A program made the translations under genes and the position numbers. Under the pieces are notes generated by a model. The model was not told where the DNA came from. It made no database searches and saw nothing but the letters and a program-made list of their open reading frames with translations. Shown here piece after piece: positions 17,660 to 25,193 of a stretch of DNA of 64,000 bases. Origin of the DNA: Chitinophaga pinensis (GTDB lineage Bacteria > Bacteroidota > Bacteroidia > M30B66); contig CAMCXT010000003.1 in assembly GCA_945883545.1 (NCBI GenBank), forward strand, positions 1 through 64,000, given 5' to 3'. Numbering within the stretch: the first letter of the stretch is position 1; the number at the start of each line of letters is the position of its first letter.

Positions 17660-18982
17660 CTATTTGAACAACCACTTATACAAGTCGTTTCCGTTAGCAA
17701 ATACCAGCAACGAAAGCAAAAGAATCATCCCTACCAACTGCGCACGTTCTAGCAGTTTCTCAGATGGCTTGCGGCCTGTAATCATTTCCCCGATAAGGAA
17801 AACCACGTGACCACCATCGAGCGCAGGAATCGGTAGAATGTTCATGAACGCCAACACGATCGACAAGAAAGCTGTGAAGCTCCAGAATTGGCGCCAATCC
17901 CAGTCTTTGTCGAACTGCTTAGCAATCGCTGCGAAACCACCCACTTGCTTAGCACCTTCCTTGGTGAAAACAAGTTTGAACTGTTTCACATAATTCGTAA
18001 GGGTGGATAATGCTTCATTTATCCCCGCAGGGAAAGAAGCGAAAAAGCCATATTTAAGGGTTTCTACTACGATGAACTTCTCAGGGCCATAAGGCGCGAA
18101 ACCAATTTTTCCTTCCGAATTGATTTTTAGATTAAGGTTCAAGGTGTCTTTTCCACGAAGCACAGTCACTTCGGTAGCTTTCCCTTTCTGATTTTTCAAC
18201 TCATTTTGTAAGTCGGAGAAGTATTTCGTTGAGGCGCCTGCAACAGCAATAATTTGGTCGTCTTTGCGCAAACCTGCTTTGAAATTTTCTGTTGTATCAG
18301 GAATTTCGGCAACTACAGCTGGAAATGCAGGAAAAAACAATTTAGGTTCTTTTTGACCGATCACTTTTTCTGCGAAATCTTTTGCCATAGGAATCTTCAC
18401 CTCTTCACCACCCCGGTTCACCATCACAAAAGTTGGATTATCGAGCAACAAAGCCAGATTTGCTTCTTGGAAGTGCTTCGGTTTGGTGCCATTCACTTCA
18501 AGCAACACATCGCCAGTTCTAAAACCAGCCGAATAAGCGAGGCTATCACTCACCATGATACCATCCTTTGCATTTTTGATAGGTAGGATTTCCTTTCCCC
18601 AAACGAAAAGAACCATTGCATAAAGCAGCATCCCTAGGATCAAATTCACTGTAACACCGCCAATCATGATGATCAATCTTTGCCAAGCTGGCTTCGATCT
18701 AAATTCCCACGGTTGTGGTGGAAGTGCCATCTGTTCTTTGTCCATCGATTCATCCACCATACCCGAAATCTTCACGTAACCGCCCAATGGCAACCAACCG
18801 ATTCCGTATTCGGTATCTCCTTTTTTCACCTTGAAGAGTGAAAACCATGGATCGAAGAAAAGATAGAATTTTTCAACCCGGGTTTTGAAGAGTCGTGCAG
18901 GTATAAAATGCCCCATTTCGTGAAGAATCACGAGAATCGAAAGGCTAAGAATCAACTGTGCAATAATGATGAGAACGTCCAT
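17660..18982 (-). CDS. rseP: Site-2 intramembrane metalloprotease RseP
   Basis: A 440-residue membrane protease. The zinc motif HEMGH is in the first membrane helix (near residue 21) and the second metal-ligand motif NILPIPALDGGH is near residue 385. Between them are two PDZ-like regions (DSLAYSAGFRTGDVLLEVNG, then AGLRKDDQIIAVAG). RseP cuts membrane-bound anti-sigma factors in envelope stress responses and clears signal peptides. The gene follows dxr after 56 bases, a pairing common in Bacteroidetes, and has its own -7 box. Confidence 0.95.
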   Translation of the reverse strand: MDVLIIIAQLILSLSILVILHEMGHFIPARLFKTRVEKFYLFFDPWFSLFKVKKGDTEYGIGWLPLGGYVKISGMVDESMDKEQMALPPQPWEFRSKPAWQRLIIMIGGVTVNLILGMLLYAMVLFVWGKEILPIKNAKDGIMVSDSLAYSAGFRTGDVLLEVNGTKPKHFQEANLALLLDNPTFVMVNRGGEEVKIPMAKDFAEKVIGQKEPKLFFPAFPAVVAEIPDTTENFKAGLRKDDQIIAVAGASTKYFSDLQNELKNQKGKATEVTVLRGKDTLNLNLKINSEGKIGFAPYGPEKFIVVETLKYGFFASFPAGINEALSTLTNYVKQFKLVFTKEGAKQVGGFAAIAKQFDKDWDWRQFWSFTAFLSIVLAFMNILPIPALDGGHVVFLIGEMITGRKPSEKLLERAQLVGMILLLSLLVFANGNDLYKWLFK

Positions 18983-19002
18983 CAGGAATTAAATAAGGTT
19001 TG

Positions 19003-19010
19003 CAAAAGTA
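19003..19010 (-). promoter_or_regulatory. -7 box of rseP
   Basis: TACTTTTG on the minus strand, perfect TAnnTTTG, 20 nt before the ATG at 18982. Confidence 0.5.
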
Positions 19011-19038
19011 GGGATTTGATCGATGTGCTTGAGGTAAA

Positions 19039-20202
19039 TCAACGAACCATTTGAGCAGCTTTCTCTTTGGCTAACTCGCGGGTTTCTGCGTCGGTTTTCA
19101 CATAATCGTTGTAAGTAGGTTTTGCTGCAAATACAATGGTTTCCATGCAATACTGAACCAAATCGCTCATTTCTAAGAATCCAATTTGGCGATTCAAGAA
19201 GGCTTCCACAGCGATTTCATTTGCCGCATTGAGGATGCAAGGCATGTTTCCACCACGGTGCATAGCATCAAACGCTAAATCAAGATTTCTAAAGGTCTTT
19301 CGATCTGGGGCTTCGAAGGTGAGTGCCGGATAATTCAGAAAATCGAATCTTGGGAAATCGGTCTGCAAACGTTTTGGATAGGTTAATGCATATTGAATCG
19401 GAAGCTTCATATCAGGCAAGCCCATTTGAGCTTTCATCGATCCATCGTTAAACTGCACAATGCTGTGAATGATGCTTTGGGGATGAACAATCACATCAAT
19501 CTGATCTGCCCGAAGGTTGAACAGCCATTTGGCTTCAATCACTTCCAAACCCTTGTTCATCAATGATGCCGAATCGATAGTGATCTTGGCGCCCATTTCC
19601 CAATTGGGATGCTTCAAAGCTTGCTCCCGTGTAACTGTTCGCAGGAAATCTTTGTCTTTCCCTCTAAACGGACCGCCAGAAGCTGTGAGATAAATCTTTT
19701 CGATTTTGTTCTCCCATTCGCCGGCAAGGCACTGAAAAATTGCTGAATGTTCCGAATCTACAGGATAAATATTCACCCCATGCTGAAGCGCCAAAGCTGT
19801 AACAAGTTCACCTGCCACGACCATGGTTTCTTTGTTCGCCAAAGCAATGTGTTTCCCAGCTTTTATGGCTGCAATTGTTGGTCGCAAACCGGCATAACCC
19901 ATACAAGCAGTGAGCACAATCTGGGTAGATTCTTGCTCCATCATTTGTACGATGGCATCTTCACCAGCAAAAACTTTAATGGGCAAGGCACTCAGTGCAT
20001 CACGAACCTGTAAGTATTTGGTTTCATTGCCAATTACAACGGTTCCTGGCAAAAATTCGATGGCTTGTTTGATCAGCAAATCGGCATTCGAATGCGCAAT
20101 TAGGCAGTCGATTTCAAAAGTATCCGGATTTGCACGAACTACATCAAGTGCTTGTGTACCAATAGATCCAGTAGATCCAAGGATGGTGATATGTTTTTTC
20201 AA
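19039..20202 (-). CDS. dxr: 1-deoxy-D-xylulose 5-phosphate reductoisomerase
   Basis: A 387-residue enzyme of the MEP isoprenoid pathway that turns DXP into 2-C-methyl-erythritol 4-phosphate with NADPH. Visible motifs are LGSTGSIGTQALDVV (NADPH site), PVDSEHSAIFQCL with the metal-binding Asp and Glu, TASGGPFR, and NWEMGAKITIDSASLMNKG. The start is a TTG at 20202 giving the family N-terminus KKHITILGSTG and the normal length; an ATG at 20256 would add 18 hydrophobic residues that originate from repeat-like DNA. With PcrB elsewhere in the window it shows isoprenoid metabolism by the MEP route. Confidence 0.93.
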   Translation of the reverse strand: MKKHITILGSTGSIGTQALDVVRANPDTFEIDCLIAHSNADLLIKQAIEFLPGTVVIGNETKYLQVRDALSALPIKVFAGEDAIVQMMEQESTQIVLTACMGYAGLRPTIAAIKAGKHIALANKETMVVAGELVTALALQHGVNIYPVDSEHSAIFQCLAGEWENKIEKIYLTASGGPFRGKDKDFLRTVTREQALKHPNWEMGAKITIDSASLMNKGLEVIEAKWLFNLRADQIDVIVHPQSIIHSIVQFNDGSMKAQMGLPDMKLPIQYALTYPKRLQTDFPRFDFLNYPALTFEAPDRKTFRNLDLAFDAMHRGGNMPCILNAANEIAVEAFLNRQIGFLEMSDLVQYCMETIVFAAKPTYNDYVKTDAETRELAKEKAAQMVR

Positions 20203-20255
20203 AGTCGTATGAAGAGTAATTGCAAAGAACGAAAAAAAGTAGGAGAGCGCGCGCA

Positions 20256-20356
20256 TAGTCTTGAGTACTGAGTCTAAAGTCTTGAGTATAAAGCATAAAG
20301 TATAAAGTGCTGATTCTAAAGTACAAAGTCTAAAGACTCAGGACTAAAGACTAATC
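20256..20356. repeat. Iterated TCTAAAG/TATAAAG tract
   Basis: Short words (AGTCTAAAGTCTTGAGT, GTATAAAG, CATAAAGTATAAAG, AAAGTCTAAAGAC) recur with variation for about 100 bases. It has no coding sense and no fixed unit length, so it looks like slippage-grown DNA. Confidence 0.6.
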
Positions 20357-20665
20357 AGAGCGCTCCCCTTTGGGTCACGTGCTTGGCTATAGGCTGCTTA
20401 GTAAACTCCGCAGCGCTATTTGCCGCGCCCGTTAGCGCAGCAGCACAGTTCAATTATAGATCATAGTTCTGTACATGTTCATCAAGAAATTGCAGCATTA
20501 GCGGGCATTCCAATCAATTGATTGCTCTACCTAAAAACTAAATAATACTGATACACCCCTAATTATCAAAGCATTAACGACAATAACAACGTTTATTTTT
20601 TAACACTAAACACGATAATCATTTTATCATTCTACTGATTTAGTGAGCTTTACACCCTTTTGAAA

Positions 20666-20687
20666 CGGTTATAATCGATTATAACCG
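20666..20687. repeat. Perfect 22-bp palindrome, related copy at 55898
   Basis: CGGTTATAATCGATTATAACCG is its own reverse complement. A diverged copy (TGGTTATAAACGGTTACAGCCG) lies at 55898-55919, preceded in both cases by TTTGAAA-type sequence and followed by a related segment containing CTAGT. It could be a dispersed palindromic repeat or an operator. Confidence 0.7.
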
Positions 20688-20898
20688 GCTAATTTTTGTA
20701 GGCTAGTCTGGCAAGTTATAAATTGCCCCTTGGGAAGGGGATAGTTGGGTTTTCCCTAAAAAATTAAAGTGTATAAGTCAATAGAAAGTTATTAACGACA
20801 CTTCTCCATTTTAGTATCTTAATATTTGTTTTTAAAAACTCGTTGAGTTGCTAGAAGAAATAAGTAGAAAGTCGCGATAATTCCATCTTTGATTGAAT

Positions 20899-21291
20899 TC
20901 AGAAAGCTAAAAATATGAGGACGGCATAAATCAAGATTGGCAGAACCACGCATATCCAAACAGATGAAGCGAAATAATTGCTTCCAAAGCGGTTGAAATA
21001 GTTCAAAAAGCGCACAGATCTTAAAAAGAGATCGTCGGAAAAAGTAACGAAATTCCGACATCCTAGCATGAATCCAAATGCAACCAATAAAAATGCACCT
21101 TTCAAATAGTGAATTTCTAAAACATAATCGATAAGTACTAGCCAGGAAAATGGAATAAGTCCATAGTACAAAATAATATTTATTTCATTGTAGGTCCGCC
21201 CTGTCTTTGAAGCAATAAAATATAAGCTTCTAGCAACGATTGAAAAAATACGGTTGATCACAGATATCGAATTAATAGAGATAAGAAACAA
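20899..21291 (-). CDS. Small integral membrane protein, function unknown
   Basis: A protein of about 130 residues with three or four predicted membrane helices (IILYYGLIPFSWLVLIDYVL, YLKGAFLLVAFGFMLG and WICVVLPILIYAVLIFLAF). The segment TGRTYNEINIILYYGLIPFSW resembles a recurrent motif in short hypothetical membrane proteins of Bacteroidetes, although I cannot name the family. The start codon is uncertain: the longest form uses TTG at 21291 and a GTG at 21261 is an alternative. It is divergent from the 629-residue protein gene. Its codon choice is AT-rich, like the whole accessory block. Confidence 0.6.
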   Translation of the reverse strand: MFLISINSISVINRIFSIVARSLYFIASKTGRTYNEINIILYYGLIPFSWLVLIDYVLEIHYLKGAFLLVAFGFMLGCRNFVTFSDDLFLRSVRFLNYFNRFGSNYFASSVWICVVLPILIYAVLIFLAF

Positions 21292-21496
21292 AGTGGAGGA
21301 GTTAACTGCTACCTATTTGCATGTCAATAAAAAAATAGAATAAAGAGTAATTCTCATTTAAAGCATAGCTAAATTTTGAGACACAATAAAAGAGGCAGTT
21401 AGGAATTCATATTTAATTTTAAATTCCATATTTTAGGCAAAGAAAGAAATAAAATCTAATTTGTGCGTTTATCGTCAACATGTATTCAAACTAAAT

Positions 21497-23386
21497 ATGA
21501 AATTCAACGATAGTCATAAAGCCGTCTTCCTTCCAGTCTGTGAAAAAGTACTTTGTCAATACAAAGGCTATGTGATGAATAATGAAATGCGTCCAGAAAT
21601 CTCGGAAAAAGACGTATTTTACATTAAAAAAGATTATACACACAATGAACCTTTGGGGAATCTAAAAAAAATAATTATAGTTTTTCTGATATTGCCGTTT
21701 CTTCCCTTCATCATTATAGGGGTAATAATTGATACAATAAATAACAATGATAGATTCCTGAGCATACTCGGGAATATAATGATCACCATACTGGGAGTAT
21801 TTTTCAGAAATAGAATTACTATTACTTCTGAAAAATACAAGAAAGAACGTTACAAAGAAATCGTAGAAGAGGATATTCCTGGTTTTATAAAGCATTGCCA
21901 CTCACATTTTGCAAAAGTTTATCTCTATTCCTATAGCGAATTAACTTCAAGTGATCAACAAAGAGTAAATGAGTTGATTGGAAATGGTTCTGTGCAAGGG
22001 ATACAAATCATTGAAAGCCTTTCAGACCTTTCTAAGCTGATTCAAGAGCATAAAATATCTGTTCATAATTCTTTTCTTGTTTTACTTTCTGAAGATTTAA
22101 TCGAAGTGAAAAACGCAAAGAAATTGGGTTTTAGCGATTTGTTTTTGTCAAATAAAATTGGAGTCTGGGGCAAAAGGAATTTCAATGGAAAAAGCTCGTT
22201 AAGTTGGAATAGCAAGGAAACATTAGTATCGATGAAAGAAAATGTCTTCCATTATATCCATGCAAAGAAGAATGTTTATTTCGACAACAAAACTGTCGTT
22301 TTTATTGAAGAAGAAAAGGATGATTTTCTCAATAAATATATATCTCAAAACTATGAAATTCTTTGCACCAGATTCTATGAAAAGGGAATGCGATTTATTT
22401 ATTTCCCTTCATTAAAGGATGGATTATCTGAACTTCCTGAAAATATATACTCCTATTTAAAAATAAAAATCCCATATCTATACAACTTACAAGACAATGA
22501 AATAAAAGAACTAATCACAGAATTCACAGCAAATATTGATGAGGAATCATTTGTTGCAAATTTCATAGCACCGCTTGAATTGCCTTATTTCAAAAGACCT
22601 TGCTTATTAAGAAGCATGTCTGGTGGTTGGAAAAATACTGAGAATCGATTTACCTATAAACCACTAATCTATAGTTCAGAAGAAGACCTGAACAACCTTT
22701 TCGACCAGTATTTTTTACAGCTTGTAATACCCGATGACGAAGAAGGGGCTTGCTACAGAAGAGAATCGCCGCCTCCAGAATACGAAAGTGATTTCCACTT
22801 CTATAGAGATGCATTTAAAGATGAGCCAGAGCTCAAAGAGAAAATAGATCAGATTAAAGCCCAAGGAAATTACGGAGTTTTAGCCGAAGCGGTAATCTAT
22901 ATGATAGCGACACTAAAAAATGTTAAACCGGAACTACTTCAAAAAATTCAGCCATTAATTGAAGGGAGAGATTTAGAAAAAAAAGCCGAAGTACTAAGCC
23001 CAATTCACATTGACAAAGATAATCGCATATTTCTGCCATCTTATGGAAACAGGGAAATTAAACTACACGCATTACCTAAAACAGTCTACTTCCTTTTCCT
23101 GAAAAACCCCGACGGAATTCGCTTTAAAGAGCTTCACTTGCACAAGGAGGAATTAATGGAGATTTATGCCGATATCAGCCCTAAAAGCGACCTAGAAAGC
23201 ATGAGGAAATCGATTGATGATTTAGTAGATAGCACCAATCCCTCATTGAATCAGAAATGCAGTCGAATTCGGCAAGAAATTCTAAGCATTATTGATGAAC
23301 CTTTAGCAAAGTATTATTATATAGATGGGTATAGAGGCGAAGAAAAGAAGATCAAAATCAATCCATCCTATATACGCTTTGAGTAA
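21497..23386 (+). CDS. Membrane-anchored protein with unnamed Bacteroidetes C-terminal domain
   Basis: A 629-residue protein I do not recognise by name. After about 60 residues come two membrane helices (IIIVFLILPFLPFIIIGVII and ILGNIMITILGVFF), then a large soluble part predicted to be cytosolic. The C-terminal 130 residues (from RIFLPSYGNREIKLHALPK, with KTVYFLFLKNPDGIRFKEL, a conserved NQKCSRIRQEI segment and ending YYIDGYRGEEKKI) look like a winged-helix-like domain that I have seen in uncharacterised Bacteroidetes proteins. The ATG at 21497 is preferred to the upstream TTG at 21461. A WYL regulator follows 250 bases downstream in the same direction. Function is unknown. Confidence 0.75.
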   Translation: MKFNDSHKAVFLPVCEKVLCQYKGYVMNNEMRPEISEKDVFYIKKDYTHNEPLGNLKKIIIVFLILPFLPFIIIGVIIDTINNNDRFLSILGNIMITILGVFFRNRITITSEKYKKERYKEIVEEDIPGFIKHCHSHFAKVYLYSYSELTSSDQQRVNELIGNGSVQGIQIIESLSDLSKLIQEHKISVHNSFLVLLSEDLIEVKNAKKLGFSDLFLSNKIGVWGKRNFNGKSSLSWNSKETLVSMKENVFHYIHAKKNVYFDNKTVVFIEEEKDDFLNKYISQNYEILCTRFYEKGMRFIYFPSLKDGLSELPENIYSYLKIKIPYLYNLQDNEIKELITEFTANIDEESFVANFIAPLELPYFKRPCLLRSMSGGWKNTENRFTYKPLIYSSEEDLNNLFDQYFLQLVIPDDEEGACYRRESPPPEYESDFHFYRDAFKDEPELKEKIDQIKAQGNYGVLAEAVIYMIATLKNVKPELLQKIQPLIEGRDLEKKAEVLSPIHIDKDNRIFLPSYGNREIKLHALPKTVYFLFLKNPDGIRFKELHLHKEELMEIYADISPKSDLESMRKSIDDLVDSTNPSLNQKCSRIRQEILSIIDEPLAKYYYIDGYRGEEKKIKINPSYIRFE

Positions 23387-23636
23387 GCAATCAGTTTGAG
23401 TATAATTACCTATTCGACATTACAACAGAGCTCACTTAATCAGAGATACTAATTCTATATTTCTGACAATGTGATTATTAAATAAATATTCTTTGGCTGC
23501 AAGGTTGCAGAAATCAGGATAGCATTTTAAAGGAAAATACATTCGCAGTCGGTTCTAAATACAAAGAACTAGACCTGTAATTCAATTTGCAAATACAATG
23601 CAAGCAACTGCTGCATGTTTGCTTTTTAGATGATGT

Positions 23637-24629
23637 ATGCCAGTTAATAAAAGCGCCCTGATTAGATATATGGCTTTGGATCGATGCCTCCAGAGAAAAT
23701 ATCGACCGTATACGCTTGATGGCTTGCTGAGAGAAGTAAATAGATGCCTTGAAGAAGCCGGTTATAGTCAATCAGATAGTGTTGCATTAAGAACTCTCTA
23801 TGCAGATTTGAAGTTCATGGAAAGTGAGGCAGGATTTGCAGCTCCAATCATTAGAGATAAAAAGAATGGGCACAAATTGTATTACTACGATGATCCGGAA
23901 TTTTCTGCCATCGGAGTGTATTCATCGCTTCACAATGAAGGCTTAGAGTTGATTGCTCACAGTAAAGGCATCCTCCCTTTTGAATGGATCACTGAACGCT
24001 TATACAATACCAAGCATCCTTTAATTAAAAAACGGACGCTCATTCGTTTTACGCACAATCCATTTGTTGCCGGACAAATGTGGGTAAAGAAATTATATGA
24101 TCTCATTCTTGAACAAGTAGCTATCAAAATTGAAGCAACCGTAAATGACAAACCTGCTAATTACGATCTACATCCTTGGCAAATTAGAGAGCACAGAGGG
24201 AGATGGTTTTTACTAGGAAAAGCAATCAACGCATCCATTACACCGGTTATTCTTGCATTATCAGACATTCAATCCATTGAACCCAATACTGATATGATTT
24301 ATCTACCTCCTTTAGAAACCGATTGGGATGAATTATTTGAAGACTGCATTGGTCCAATCCCTCCAATAGATGAAAAGCCAGAATTAATAAAAATCATAGC
24401 CAATAACCATACGGATAAAATTCTCCAAAATGAACCATTGCATCATTCGCAAAAAAGAAGAAAACTGGAAGAAGACCAAGTTGAATATCAATTCAAACTC
24501 ATATTGGACAATGAGTTAGAACGGCAATTATTGATGCTTGGTCCGGGAATAAGCGTTAAAAAACCAGAAAATCTGCGAAACCGAATGAAAGAAATCACCA
24601 AAGAAATGCACACTAGCTATTTAGAATAA
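23637..24629 (+). CDS. WYL-domain transcriptional regulator
   Basis: A 330-residue regulator. Residues about 5-75 form a winged-helix region (RYMALDRCLQ, YTLDGLLREVNRCLE, VALRTLYADLKFME). The middle region around YDLHPWQIREHRGRWFLLGK carries the WYL-type ligand-binding domain with the usual HP(W/Y)xxR and GRWFL signatures. The C-terminal part (LILDNELERQLLMLGPGISV) is the WCX-like extension. WYL regulators often control defence or DNA-damage genes and bind nucleic acid or nucleotide ligands. The gene lies downstream of the 629-residue protein gene and may regulate it; that is inference. Confidence 0.85.
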   Translation: MPVNKSALIRYMALDRCLQRKYRPYTLDGLLREVNRCLEEAGYSQSDSVALRTLYADLKFMESEAGFAAPIIRDKKNGHKLYYYDDPEFSAIGVYSSLHNEGLELIAHSKGILPFEWITERLYNTKHPLIKKRTLIRFTHNPFVAGQMWVKKLYDLILEQVAIKIEATVNDKPANYDLHPWQIREHRGRWFLLGKAINASITPVILALSDIQSIEPNTDMIYLPPLETDWDELFEDCIGPIPPIDEKPELIKIIANNHTDKILQNEPLHHSQKRRKLEEDQVEYQFKLILDNELERQLLMLGPGISVKKPENLRNRMKEITKEMHTSYLE

Positions 24630-24832
24630 ATGTCAATATGCAAATAGAATGCACACACACTTTTGAAATTTGGAAATTTATTAGACGATAGAATAGTTAT
24701 GCTCACCAATGGTTATTGCTTTCTTTTCTACTTCCTAAATGAAATTGAAAAGTGCTTTATGGTTGAAGCGAATAGTAAAATCTATTAAGCAATAGCCTTT
24801 GGTTTAACTCCTAACTTAAACAATAAAATTCA

Positions 24833-24943
24833 ATGTGGAATAAAATTATGGTTTTAGCAGAATGGTTCGGCGAAATGGCCGAGCGCTACAAATTAATATA
24901 GGATTTTAACAAAGGACCAAATGAACATGACACATACAATTAA
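24833..24943 (+). pseudogene. Possible decayed small gene with in-frame stop
   Basis: From an ATG at 24833 the frame reads 22 codons (MWNKIMVLAEWFGEMAERYK then LI), a TAG, and then 13 further sense codons beginning DFNKGPNE. The join ERYKLI-DFNKG resembles the start of short Bacteroidetes proteins with a basic patch followed by DFN or EFN, so the stop may interrupt a formerly longer gene. The sequence after it ends at a TAA and does not resume. This is a weak call based on remembered family resemblance. Confidence 0.3.
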
Positions 24944-24955
24944 ATCAATAACGAA

Positions 24956-25162
24956 ATGAGTGATTCGAGCGAAGCTGGCTGCCTAAGCATAGCAATCATA
25001 ATCATAACTGTAGCCATTTCGATTGGTTCGGGAATGATAGCATGGAATTGGATTGAACCTGAAGGTTTTTGGGGTGCTATTGTCTTCATCATTGCATGGG
25101 GACTGTTGAGTAAAATTGGGCATCTCATAGCCATGGGAATTGCAGCACTATTTTTTAGTTAA
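24956..25162 (+). CDS. Small two-helix membrane protein
   Basis: A 68-residue protein with two membrane segments (LSIAIIIITVAISIGSGMIA and FWGAIVFIIAWGLLSKIGHL). It begins with an ATG at 24956 and ends 31 bases before the TPR/retropepsin gene, so both may be transcribed together. The composition (short acidic N-terminus, Gly- and Ile-rich helices) is that of a real membrane protein rather than a random frame, but I do not recognise a family. Confidence 0.55.
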   Translation: MSDSSEAGCLSIAIIIITVAISIGSGMIAWNWIEPEGFWGAIVFIIAWGLLSKIGHLIAMGIAALFFS

Positions 25163-25193
25163 AACCTTAAATTCTTAAACCATCGAATTGGCA

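Larger units (their letters stand above)
20203..20898. other. Long repeat-rich intergenic region
   Basis: About 700 bases without a credible gene. From the dxr end it holds: an iterated tract built from variants of TCTAAAGT and TATAAAG (about 20256-20356); a more GC-rich patch (about 20355-20450) bounded by GAGCGCT and containing repeats of GCGC; plain AT-rich DNA; a perfect 22-bp palindrome at 20666-20687; and the hairpin CCCCTT-GGG-AAGGGG at 20726-20740. The mix looks like a landing zone of dispersed non-coding repeats. Confidence 0.6.

Noticed and set aside
20819..21061. Second minus-strand frame overlapping the 130-residue membrane protein
   Set aside because: It shares most of its length with the longer frame, which has clean hydrophobic helices and the better start region.
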